Below are positions 1 through 10,185 of a stretch of 64,000 bases of DNA, one piece after another. Below the pieces are notes generated by a model. That model did no database searches. It was not told the DNA's origin and saw nothing but the letters and a program-made list of their open reading frames with translations. Position 1 is the stretch's first letter; the number at the start of each line of letters is the position of its first letter. Origin of the DNA: Basidiobolus meristosporus CBS 931.73 (Eukaryota > Basidiobolomycota > Basidiobolomycetes > Basidiobolales > Basidiobolaceae); the NCBI GenBank assembly GCA_002104905.1, contig MCFE01000107.1, forward strand, positions 105,372-169,371, read 5' to 3'. The translations under genes and the position numbers were made by a program.

Positions 1-528
1 GTACTGCAGCATGGAGAGATAGTCTCACAATCCATTGATGAGCCTTCTTCCTCAGAGCTCCCACTCTGAAGGCCATATTCAGAAGGCTGAGATAAGCCAA
101 ATGGTGTCATAAACTATCCTGACTCAGCTTGCACATGGTGATAGGTGCAGCTAGTTGCTATTACAGTAGAATCAAGTAGCAGACAAGATGTTGCTAGCAC
201 AGTAGTATGTGAAGAGCTCAAATATAGGACTTGTGTGGCAGCACACTGGCCATGAGCCTTCTAATACTTCATATGTTATCAGAATGCTTGATAGCTGAGA
301 GGCTTATTTCAGTGGCCACATTACTTTTTTTCCCTTCTTTTATGGCATTGAGTCAAAGTAGTCTTGTCCATGGGCCAGAGAGCTTGACACTTTACAGCAT
401 AAAGCCATTATATCCCTCTTTTGTTAATATTCATGTGAGCTTTGACAGTCTTGTACTTGAGATATTGCACTTACAATAATGTAAAATTCAATGAGGTCCC
501 TCTAAAGTAATCACTATAAAAAAGGTTG
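1..528. other. AT-rich DNA without a recognisable gene
   Basis: No frame shows a protein family I recognise, and the longest open stretch (231-479) has no motif. The composition matches the surrounding decayed repeats, so this is probably old transposon DNA. Confidence 0.4.
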
Positions 529-640
529 TGGCACATCCCTGCTAGAAATTAGGTTAGCATTCTCTAGATTTGTAGGTATTTATCTAAGTGACTAAGTTAG
601 ACAAATACTTAGGTAGAATTCCAGATCTTTGTGACAAAGA
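529..640 (-). repeat. Degenerate fragment of the 349-bp copia LTR
   Basis: The stretch aligns to the end of the reverse-oriented LTR seen intact at 2460-2808. It keeps the 'gtattctctagga..tgaaggt..atctaagtgactaagtta' order with many substitutions. Both LTR ends are lost. Confidence 0.6.
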
Positions 641-827
641 CCACTTCTGAATTGTTGTAATGAAAATTTACTAGGCTTTTTGTAATATCTAAGGCACAGT
701 TTCTTAATAATCTTTGCATGGTGTTCACATAGCATCAGCACCTGTTAGTCATAGGATTAAGGTCTTTTAGTGGCCTTTCAATGGGATAATCAAAATTATT
801 TTTTCATAATATTAACAATAGTTGAAA
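641..827 (+). repeat. R2 repeat fragment (3' end)
   Basis: This piece matches the 3' part of the unidentified R2 family, compared with 15700-15870, 44220-44395 and the reverse of 8565-8660. Shared landmarks are a 'tctttgcatggtgtt'-like block, a 'tagtcataggatta' block and a terminal 'gggataatc' block. It stops abruptly where copia gag begins. Confidence 0.55.
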
Positions 828-2459
828 TTTGCAAATTCAATGCTCCAGGGCAAAAGTAATAAAAAAATACCTGAAAGTCCTCAACAAATATCTACTGGTT
901 ATCTTCAGCTGCTAAGAAAAATATCTAAGATAGAATTCCTGACTACAAATATGCTCCAAGGAGAAATAACAAAAGATCTGATGAATAGAGGTATCCTATA
1001 GGTTGATGAAATGAAATCTCAGGGCATATAAACTGGTGCCAAAGATGTGATAGTACTTTCCTGCCTGATTGGCAAGCCTCAGGGCCTTGGATCTACTCCA
1101 AGTTCAAAACAAGATATCTGACTTTAAATTATGTATAGAAAAGGCTCCTGCAAGAAGTATGGGAAAATCAAGCTCCAATACAAACAAAGAAGATGCATCA
1201 ATAAGCAATAATCAGCACCATAGGAGCTACTCACTACACTATAAAGGCAGCAGCATTATATCTTGCAGCTACTGAAATAGGACACAATATATAGCAGACT
1301 AGTGCTGTGAGTGTAAAGATAATTAGCAGAAAAAGTTGGAATAGGCAAATGCTGCAACAACTAATGTTAATCTATTTGATTTACACTATGTATGACCACT
1401 AACAGGGACTTTCAGATATATGATATTATCTCAGGCTCATCTAAGCAATTTATAGAGCAGTAAGAGAAATTTTACCTACATCATGAGATTGTAACTGACA
1501 AGGTGTTTGTAGGTGACAATGAAACACTTACTACAGTTGGACAGGGCACCATCCAAGCAAACCTCATAGGTAGAGAAAGTGATTGTACACAGACCTTGAG
1601 GGATATATGCTATGAATTAGATATAGCAATGGATCCACTATCTGAAGGCAAGGGCACTGCTCAAGAACCAAGTAGTAGGTTTGTCAATTCTAGATGCAAG
1701 ATCAATTGTCCAAATGGTGCATATTTTGCTTCAGGTATTAAAGATCATAATATATGCAAGTGGGCTTAAATGCCATAAAATCAGGAATTCAGTATAAGTA
1801 TCTTATTAAAAAAGCACTAATGCTCTGGTATGGGAGATTTGAGCTCATCTATTATGATTAATTGAGGGAAATAGTCCAAAATTAGCAAACATTGCAATAA
1901 TAACTGTTCTCCCTATCACTTTGCAAAGCTTTCAGGCCAACATGTATGGGAAATAAGTCCAATGACTATTCATGAGCAGTGGGTCAATCAAAACTAGGTA
2001 TAAATCAAATCTACTCCATTTAAAGCTCTACAGGCCTATATAAAACTCATTCTTTGTTGGGATGAAATATTTCATAGCATTGATTGATGACTGTACAAGA
2101 TATGTGTAGTCCTATGCCATAGAAAAAAAGTAATACACTCTTTCTTAGCTTGGAGAATCTAAAACCTTTGTCAAGTGGGAGACTAGTGCTAAAATTAAGA
2201 AATTATGCATAGCTATTGGTGCAGATTATACCACAAGACTAATTGTTCACTATTGTAACATGCATGGGACAACACAAGCAACCACTATGCCATACTTCCA
2301 ACATGAAAAAAGTGAAGTTCCAGAGTGAGCAAACAGATCATTAATGGATATTTCAAGAACTATAAGCCATGATCAGAATTGTTCCATGATTTTAGGACAT
2401 ATCACTTGCTACAGCTGTGTACCAGAGAATAGAAGTAATATCAGAATACATCTTGATTC
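828..2459 (+). mobile_element. Old decayed copia copy, gag to integrase part
   Basis: Plus-strand remnants of gag (about 828-1150), zinc-knuckle and protease linker (1150-1520), integrase zinc region (1500-1900) and integrase core (1900-2459) run in canonical order, but every frame is broken by stops and indels. The copy is interrupted at 2459 by the element at 2460-7965 and resumes at 7966 after the GATTC target duplication, reading on into the integrase C-terminus. It belongs to the same family as the inserted element, so copia has nested into copia. Confidence 0.8.
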
Positions 2460-2808
2460 TGTTGTAAGAGTCTTGGAGATATTGGAAGTGATTGGGCAAA
2501 CAAGTAGATTATGTAGTTTTCACTTGATGATTTATTGAATATAAAAGTAATATTTATACTTTTACATGGCCTTGGCACAACCAACAAGTAGAATAGGCTG
2601 AGGAAGGTCCCAAGAACATGTGTACAAAGCTTAGGGCTGTTTGGACAACTTTGAGAATTTTCATGTTCTGGGTACCTGATATTTTGGTGACAATATACTA
2701 AGTAAATCCCAACAAGAAATTTGGTCAGTATTCTCTAGGATTTGAAGGTGATGATCTAAGTGACCAAGTTAGGTGAATATTTAGGTGGAATTGCAAATTT
2801 TTACAACA
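2460..2808 (-). repeat. 3' LTR of element 2460-7965
   Basis: The LTR is 349 bp, begins TGTTGTAAGAG and ends TTACAACA on the plus strand as printed. The reverse complement of the polypurine tract (ctcccactcag) follows directly at 2809. Confidence 0.9.
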
Positions 2809-4799
2809 CTCCCACTCAGTTAAATGTTCATACTGGCTAGTCCTAATTTTGACCTCAGATATTCAAACTTGTCTCTAGCTAATGGTTTGGTAAATATGTC
2901 TGCAATCTTTCATCTGTAGGACAGTGAACTAAGCTAACCAAGTTATTCTCTATAGCTTCATGTATGAAATGATGTCTAATATCTATGTGCTTGGTTCTAG
3001 TATGAAAAGTTGGATTTCTACCTAATTGTAAACATCCTCATTTATCTTAAAATAAAGTAATAGGCGTTTTTTGACATAGGCCTAAATTTGTAGAAAGCAT
3101 TCTTAACCACATTGCTTCTTTTGTAGATTCACAGACTGCCATGTACTCTGCCTCTGTGGTAGAAAGTGCTACAGTTGGTTGCTTTCTTGAATTCCATGAA
3201 ATTGCTCCTTTACAGTAAAGAAAGGTGTATCCTGTAGTGGATCTTCTGTCTTCTAAACTTTGTCCCCAGTCAGCATCAGAGTATCCCACAAGATCCTGTT
3301 CTAAATATTTATTAGTGTATCTTAAGTAGATATCAGCAGTTCATTTTAGATATTTAAAAATCTGCTTAACTGCTGCAATATGATCAGATCCATAGTTCTG
3401 ATTATGCAGGCTGACAACTCCACTGAATATGAGATATCTGGACATGTTCCAAGCATGATATACATCAGACTGCCAATCATAGATTGATAAGGAAAGTCAG
3501 GGCTTTCAGATGGCACCAAGCTCTCTTGATTTGGCTGTGTTTTGACCAAGTTAAGGTTTGTCTCCATTGGGGTAGCTGCTGGTTTACAGTCTTCCATTTG
3601 GTACTTCTTTAGTATATCTTGAATATACTTGGATTGGCTTAGGGTAATAGTCTGGGTACTTCTGTCTATGGAGAACCTAACTCCTAAGTAGTAACTGAGC
3701 TCCCCTAGATCAGACATCTTGAACTCCTTAGATATGCTGGATTTAGTCTCTTCCAATGTTTCTAGGTTATTGGTGGCTATAATAAGATCATCCACATATA
3801 GAGCTAATAGAACTGGATTTGCTCTATCAGGCTTATAGTATATACTATAGTGAGCATTACTCCTTTTGAAGCTCAGAGATTCCAGATAAGAATCTATCTT
3901 GCAATTCAAGGCTCTTGTTGATTGATTGAGACCATAAAGGGACTTTTTAAGCCTGCAGACCAAATAGGGGCTATCTTAGTCAACAAGCCCATCAGGCTGG
4001 TCTATATACATGTCCTCATCAAGTTCTCTATTCAAAAATGCAGTTTTTACATCCATTTGATGTATAAAAAACTTATATTTAGCTGCAATAGCCAATACTA
4101 ATCTGATGGAATTAAACTTAGATACTGGTGCAAAGGTCTCAGTATAGTCAAGTCCTTATGTTTGAGAGTATCCTTTGGCCACAAGTCTTGCTTTGTATCT
4201 TTCAACTGTACCATCAGCCTTATATTCTATCTTGAAGACCCATCTGCATCCAATTGATTTGTGGTTGATTGGTAATTTGACTAAGTCCCAAGTTTGACTT
4301 TCCATGAGGGCCTAATATTCCTCAGTCATTGCAGATCTCCAAAACTTTGTCTGAGGGCTATTTAGGGCCTCTTTTACAGTCTGGGGCTCATCAATATGGA
4401 CTGAATAGGCATAGGCTAACTTTGTACCCTCATTAATATAGTAATTTGAGCTATTTCTTGTCAAATTAAATCTCTGGGCATTTGATACTGAAATGATCAC
4501 TTCTGGGATATTCCTGGGCACTGATTCTGGCTGAACCACAGTTTTAGGGTCCTCTGGAGCAAAATATGTTTCATTGTTTTGCTCTGACTCAATCCTGACA
4601 ATAGGTGGACTTGAGATCAGATTTTCTTCATCTGCTGATATCATTTTTTGTGAAAATTTTGAGTTTTCATAAGGCAACACATCCCTGGACTTGATTAACT
4701 TCTTTGCCTTAGTATTGCAGAGTCTGTATGCTTTAATCTCATTGCAGTAGCCCAAAAATATGCATTGTACACTTTTTGGCTCAAATTTTGATTGATTTC

Positions 4800-5281
4800 C
4801 GGCCAGTTTTTTGGCATATGCTGTGCACCCAAATATTCTTAGATGTTCTGCACTTGGTCTGTATTCATACCATGCTTCAAATGGAGTAGAATCACAAAGT
4901 ATTCTGTTATAACTCCTATATTTAAGGTATACAGCAGTGGCAACTGATTCCGCCCAAAAATCATAGGATAATTTTTGATCATGGATCATAGATCTTGCCA
5001 TATCAATTATTGGCCTGTTAGCTTGTTCTGCTACTCCATCCTGGCAGTTTCTTGGCATATGCTGTACACCCAAATATTTGTATATATTCTGTACTTGGTC
5101 TGTATCCATTCCAAGCTTCAAGTGGAGTAGAACCACCAAGTATTCTGCTATAACTCCTATATCTCAGGTATACAGCAGTGGCAACTGATTCTGCTCAAAA
5201 ATCATAGGATAATTTTTGATCATGGATCATAAATCTTGCCATGTCAATTATTGATCTATTAGCACATTCTGCTACTCCATA
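4800..5281 (-). repeat. 241-bp tandem duplication inside integrase
   Basis: About 4800-5040 and 5041-5281 are two successive copies of the same integrase C-terminal segment, offset by 241 bp. The 'ttggcatatgctgt' landmark lies at 4811 and again at 5052, and 'ctactccat' at 5031 and 5272. The copies differ at roughly one position in eight, so either the duplication is old or the second copy came from a divergent element by unequal exchange. Confidence 0.8.
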
Positions 5282-6086
5282 TTGCTGTGGGGAGTATGGT
5301 ACAGTAGTCTCTTACTTTATCCCATAAACTTTGCAGAAGTGATGTAGAGTTTTGAGGTATATTCTCCACCATTGTCAGAGCGTATTTTCTTGATTTTTTC
5401 ACCAGTTTCTCTCTCCACCATGGCTTTAAACTCCCTGAACTTAGACAGAGTGTCTTCCTTTCTCTCCATGAAGTAGACCCATGTGTATCTTGTATAATCA
5501 TCAATAAAGGTGATTAAATACTTCATCCCACCTAAGTAAAAATTTTGCATAGGTCCACACAGATCTGAGTGAGTAAGATCTAATTTTTCTTAGTTTTGAT
5601 TAACCCAGAGCTCTTGAACAGTTGTCTGGCTTGTTTCCCATATATGCAGGCTTCACAGTGCTCCAAATTAGCTGGGGGATCATTTTTCACTCCAGAAATT
5701 AGCTGATCTTTGATCATTTTGCACAAATAATCAAAATGAATGTGCCCAAATCTCCTGTGCCAAAGCATTGGTATTTCTTCATTCAAGTTACTTATATTGG
5801 CTTCCAGATATGATGGAATATAAGTCAACTTGTATAGATTCTGATCTCTGATACCCAAAGCAATATGGGTACCATTTTGATCAGTGATCTTGCATCCAGA
5901 ATTGTCAAAGTTGAAACTGAGTCCTTCAGCTGTGGCCTAGCTTGCAAATAGTAGGTTCTTGGCTATTTCTGGTACATAGAGTACTTCTTTAAAGGTCAGT
6001 GTATGGCTTCCTTCACTGCTACTTAGGTTTACTTGGATAGTTCCTTCTCCCACTGCATCAAGTGTTCTATTGTCACCCACAAAAAC

Positions 6087-6607
6087 TGTTATGAATAGAC
6101 ACAAGGCAGGAGGAAAAGCTAGGCACGGCAGGAAAGGACTTAGGTGTGGACCATCAAGGCAAGGCAGGATTCAAGGCAAGGCTGTTTATTCAAGACCTGT
6201 GTTTATCAGACTGAGGAATACTTAAGGGGCGATAGGACTATATATACTTTTTGGCTATATTGATGCCGAGAGATGTTAGCTAATACTAATGGGGTTGTGG
6301 GGTGAGGCACAGCAATGGTGCTGGGGATAATGACATAGATGACATGGTACTGAGACAGGATGGGGAAATGGATTGGGTCACCTGATCATGTGACTAAGTC
6401 ATGTGACCTGGTATTACCATATATGGTGCTGGACTATAAAAAATACGATGGAAAGCTTCCATGGAATGTTCCATTGTGTAACAATGGTTTGGAATGGTCA
6501 GGAACTTTCTGGAAGGTGGTAGAAGGTTCCGGAAGGAATCTCTTAGAAATTGAGCTGGGAAGCTGAAACTTGGCATGGGTGTTCATGGTTGTTATGTGAT
6601 CATGACA
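6087..6607 (-). repeat. Solo LTR of a different LTR-retrotransposon family
   Basis: This 521-bp insert starts TGTTATGA and ends TCATGACA (imperfect inverted ends, TG..CA). It is flanked by the direct repeat AAAAC (6082-6086 and 6608-6612) and interrupts the copia protease region. It does not resemble the 349-bp LTR. On the minus strand a TATATATAG box near 6240 is followed by GAATAAAC near 6190, the usual promoter and polyadenylation order in an LTR, so I orient it minus. No internal region or second LTR is present. Confidence 0.8.
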
Positions 6608-7540
6608 AAAACCTTCTTAATTGGAATTTCTTGATATTGGGTAAAAAGTTCTTTTGGTGTGTAAAGTGTTGAGATGCTCCAGAGTCCATATACCACGTCT
6701 GAGAATCCTTGTTTGTGGTTGTATTTAGTGCAGATATGAGTAGTCTATCTTCAGTTGTTGCAGCATTTCCATATTCAGGCTTTTTCTGCTCACTATCCTT
6801 CTTTTTGAAGCACTGGTCTGATGTGTGTCCTTTCCATTTGCAGTAGTTTCAAGACAAGTTGCTGTTGCCTATATAGGGTCTTGGGTACCTCCTTTGTTGG
6901 TTATCATTGCTTGTTAAAACACTTTCTTCTTCCCTCTTATTGGTGCTTGATTTTCTTAATTCCTGATCCAGGAGCCTTTCATATACGTAATATAAGGTCA
7001 AATCTTCAGTTCTGAACTCTAGGGCTGATACAAGGCCCAGAAACTTGCCTGTCATGCCATTCAGAATGGTAACTATCACATCCTCATCAGTAGTTGGTAC
7101 ACCCACAGATTCTATTGCATCTACCCACAGGGTATTTCTGTTAATAAGATATTTCATTTCTTCTCCTGGCAGCATCATTGTAATAAAGAATATTTGTCTC
7201 AGATACATTTTCTTAGCAGCTGAACATGACTAGTAGGTGTCCTCTAATGCCTTCCAGGAATTCATTACTGTTTTGGCTCTAGAGCATTGAATTAGCAATT
7301 TGTCTTTAACATTAAGGCAAATGCAGTTAAAGGCACTTTGTTCTTTCTTCTGGTACTTTAGGGCTTCCTGTCCCACATTATTAGGAGGGCATTCTTCCCC
7401 ATGACAATATCCCAAAGGCCTTTTTCTTGTAGCAGCATCTTCATCTTCACCCTCCACACTTGGTAGTTAGATCCATCCAACTTTTCAGCAGAGGGAAAAG
7501 TTCCAGTAATAGCAGTAGTAGACATTGCCAAGAGTGACAG

Positions 7541-7556
7541 CTTGGGGCTCATAACC
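7541..7556 (-). other. Copia primer-binding site
   Basis: On the minus strand, GGTTATGAGCCCCAAG lies directly against the 5' LTR. It is complementary to the anticodon arm of fungal initiator tRNA-Met (its CAU anticodon gives the ATG), the half-tRNA priming known for Ty1/copia relatives such as Drosophila copia. Confidence 0.8.
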
Positions 7557-7965
7557 TGTTGTAAGAGTCTTGGAGATACTGGAAGTGATTGGGAGAACAA
7601 GTAGACTATGTGATTCTCACTTAATGATCTATTGAATGTAAAAGTAGTATTTATACTTTGACATAGTCCTGCCATAACAAACACATACAAAAGATCAGGA
7701 AGGTCCCAAGAGCATGAAAAGTAGTATTTATACTTTTACATGGTCTTGGCATAACTTACACATAGAATAGGCTAAGAAAGGTCCCAAGCACATGTGTACA
7801 AAGTTTGGGGCTGTTTGGACAACTTATGTAACTTTCAAGTTCTGGGTAAATATTTGAAGTAAATCCCAACAAGGAAATTGGTCAGTATTTGCTAGGATTT
7901 GGAAGTAATGATCTAAGTGACTAAGCTAGGTGAATATTTAGGTGGAATCACAAATTTTAACAACA
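7557..7965 (-). repeat. 5' LTR with a 77-bp-offset internal duplication
   Basis: This LTR is 409 bp rather than 349. The 'aaagtagtat' block occurs at 7641 and again at 7718, so the stretch around the TATA box is present twice. The first copy follows the variant seen in the LTR at 22048 and the second follows the standard variant, which suggests recombination between LTR subfamilies. Confidence 0.8.
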
Positions 7966-8564
7966 GATTCTACTCCACCTGGATGAGTGGTTGGATGGAT
8001 ATTCACAATACTCATAAAAGTGCCATCAGATGATGACAAAAATCCAATTGCAAGTACACTAATACTCAGGATTGAATCAGAGCAAAATAATGTAGATTAA
8101 CTTACTTCAGTGGTCTCTACAAATATTCCTCAGCCTAGGAATATTCCAAAAGTGTACACTCTAGTACTACATAGCAGGTGATTCAATCAGATAGGCAATA
8201 GCCTGTATTAAAATATAAATAAGGGTGCAAACTTAGCCTATGCCTTTAAAAAACATTTTGGCAAGCCCTAGACTACAAATGAGGCCCTGATTAGCCTACA
8301 AATAGGGTCTTAGAGATCAGCAATGATCAAGTGGTTTTAAGCCCTGGCAGAAAAACAAACTTGAGACTTGTTCAATTTATAATTCAATCTAAAGCCAAGT
8401 GATTGGAAGTGTGTCATCAAGATAAAATAAAAGGTTGGTGGCACAACTGAAAGATAAAAAGAAAGGCTTTTGTCTAAAGGATACTTTTAAACAAGAGGAT
8501 CGAACTGCACTGAAACCTTTGCCTCAATAGCCAAATTATATGCCATTAGACTAGCCCTGTCAAA
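7966..8564 (+). mobile_element. Continuation of the old copia copy (integrase end to RT)
   Basis: After the GATTC duplication the sequence resumes the interrupted integrase C-terminus of the copy at 828-2459. It continues through the linker with 'gatgatgacaaaaat' into the start of reverse transcriptase and ends abruptly at an R2 fragment. All frames contain stops. Confidence 0.75.
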
Positions 8565-9290
8565 AGTAACTGTGATGACCCCATCCCAAGGTTGTCAAAT
8601 GCTTCAATCCCAAGACTAAGAGTCATTGATGCCATAAGGACACTGTTCAAATACCATTAATAATCTGCACATCAAATATGTATATATAAGTGGCTGCTGA
8701 TTGGTATCTGCCAATCCTCTCACTTTGTGCATTCAGATACTCAATCTCCTCCTCTATTTGTGTACATTGATTGGCTATAACCCCTTTTGCACACTGCAGA
8801 CATCCTGACTCAAGCAATTTGCTTACTTTTCACACAAATGAATTGGTTTGTTTGTGCTCAGTCTTCAACTGTAGCTTGATGGTCTAGTGTACTGAACTAT
8901 TCAAGTCCATATACTCAATACTTACACTATGCCCAACATCTCACTCAATAAGTAACCCATTAAGATCTACAATTCTATAAGTGTGTGTAACAAAATTCCA
9001 TATTTTTGTGACTTTAGTGTGAGCCCTGTGGCAATATGCCATCATTCATTTGCCAGCTCCCAAATGACCTTGTCTTTGGCCAGCACTGCAAGGTCTAGCA
9101 CTTCATCTACTTGTCTTTGCAATAAGTCCTTGAAAAATTCAAATGTGTTTTCTTGACCAATGCTCTTGAAGAGTGAGTATAACCTTTTGTTGTGCATGTC
9201 ATGGCTCAAACATTCTACTGTAGGCAATGTGATAGTCTTTGGAGAACTTGATGACAAAGCCTAAAACTCAAATGATATTGAAGATCCATG
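8565..9290 (-). repeat. R2 repeat copy (3' part, minus strand)
   Basis: The reverse complement aligns with 15154-15871 and 43860-44395. A 71-codon open frame at 9257-9042 shares the spaced pattern QEN..E..K.LLQ, DEVLDLAV and W.E..NE with the frame at 15154-15345. The function is not recognised. It lies head to head with the plus-strand R2 piece that follows. Confidence 0.6.
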
Positions 9291-9294
9291 AAGT

Positions 9295-9820
9295 TGTTGA
9301 GTGTAATGATGAAGAGTAGGCCAATACTCAAGAGGCCATTAGAAGGCTAGCATACCATGGGACAATCAGAAAATCAAGGTCAAGCAGAATGCACTTGACC
9401 TGTTCCATTAGCATCCACCTGGATCCAAGCAAGCAAATGGATTTTGGGCTAGCATTAGAATGCTAAGAAAGTATCCCAAGTCTAGCAGAAACTATCAAAG
9501 GCTGAAGAACAAGGGTGCCATGGTTCAAAATCCGCAGCTTCCCCAAGTGCTTGTCACAAGAAGGGATGAAAGCTCCACACAAGTGGCAAAGATATGTCAG
9601 GTAGCCAGAAGTTTGCCTGTAAGGGACAGGAAGGCAGAAGCAGATGCATCATTGCAGCATTTTTCTGGGAGAAAATGTAGTGTAATACAGGAAGCCCTTA
9701 GTTACAGTAGCAGTGAATGACCTGACAGTAATAAGAACCTACAGCTCTCTCCAGAGACTGTGCTCTGCTGGTGTTCTAATGGTGTTCTAATGGTATTTTG
9801 CTGGTCTTCAGCTGGTTTTT
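9295..9820 (+). repeat. R2 repeat copy (5' part, plus strand)
   Basis: This piece holds an 86-codon open frame (9460-9720). Its end resembles 14752-14845, and its 'aacaagggtgcc' block resembles 43768-43790. A weak helix-turn-helix look in the frame before it (about 9300-9420) would fit a pogo/Tigger-like transposase, but this is only a guess. Short 'tggtgttctaa' repeats occur at 9768-9795. It is interrupted by the copia element at 9821. Confidence 0.5.
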
Positions 9821-10169
9821 TGTTGTAAAAATTCGGAATTCCACCTAAATATTCACCTAACTTAGTCACTTAGATCATCACCTTCAAATCCTAGAGAATA
9901 CTGACCAAATTCCTTGTCAGGATTTACTTAGAATATTTTCACCAAAATACCAGGTACCCAGAACATGAAAATTCTCAAAGTTGTCCAAACAGCCCCAAAC
10001 TTTGCACACATGCTCTTGGGACCTTCCTCAACCTATCCTACTTGTTTGTGATGCCAAGACCAGGTAAAAGTATAAATACTACTTTTACATTCAATAAATC
10101 ATTAAGTGAAAACCACAAAATCTACTTGTTCTCCAAATCACTTCCAATATCTCCAAGACTCTTACAACA
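9821..10169 (+). repeat. 5' LTR
   Basis: 349 bp, TGTTGTAA...TTACAACA. A TATAAATA box lies at 10071-10078 and an AATAAA at 10093-10098. Confidence 0.95.
10071..10078 (+). promoter_or_regulatory. LTR TATA box
   Basis: TATAAATA is conserved at the same offset in most LTR copies of the window. An AATAAA signal starts only 22 nt downstream, so promoter and polyadenylation signals almost overlap. Confidence 0.6.
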
Positions 10170-10185
10170 GGTTATGAGCCCCAAG
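10170..10185 (+). other. Copia primer-binding site (half-tRNA-iMet type)
   Basis: GGTTATGAGCCCCAAG begins at the first base after the LTR. It complements the anticodon stem-loop of fungal initiator tRNA-Met. The first in-frame gag ATG (10174-10176) lies inside it. Confidence 0.8.

Larger units (their letters stand above)
2820..7540 (-). pseudogene. Broken copia gag-pol polyprotein
   Basis: Frame fragments occur in copia order on the minus strand. Gag lies at about 7540-6849 in several frames. The integrase zinc region is at 5858-5580 (HRRFGH and CEAC motifs), and the integrase core is at 5550-5040 with TFIDDYTRY and SDNGGEY motifs. Reverse transcriptase is at 3963-3346 with YVDD, and RNase H at 3289-3047 with SDADWG and STTEAEY. 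Two regions are physically disrupted, by the solo LTR at 6087-6607 and the duplication at 4800-5281. No full-length product can be made. Confidence 0.9.
2460..7965 (-). mobile_element. Ty1/copia element with both LTRs and target duplication
   Basis: Minus-strand copia element. Reading 5' to 3' on the minus strand: 5' LTR (7965-7557), primer-binding site (7556-7541), gag, protease, integrase, reverse transcriptase, RNase H, polypurine tract and 3' LTR (2808-2460). The 5-bp target duplication is GATTC (2455-2459 and 7966-7970). Coding capacity is destroyed by stops and frameshifts, by a 521-bp solo LTR of another family at 6087-6607, and by a 241-bp duplication in integrase. The RT catalytic YVDD box is still readable near 3800. 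It inserted into an older copy of its own family. Confidence 0.92.

Noticed and set aside
10042-10170. Open frame through the LTR in phase with gag (MPRPGKS.. onward)
   Set aside because: It is open in several copies, but its first ATG lies upstream of the LTR TATA box, so the normal transcript would not contain it. It is probably a by-product of low stop density.
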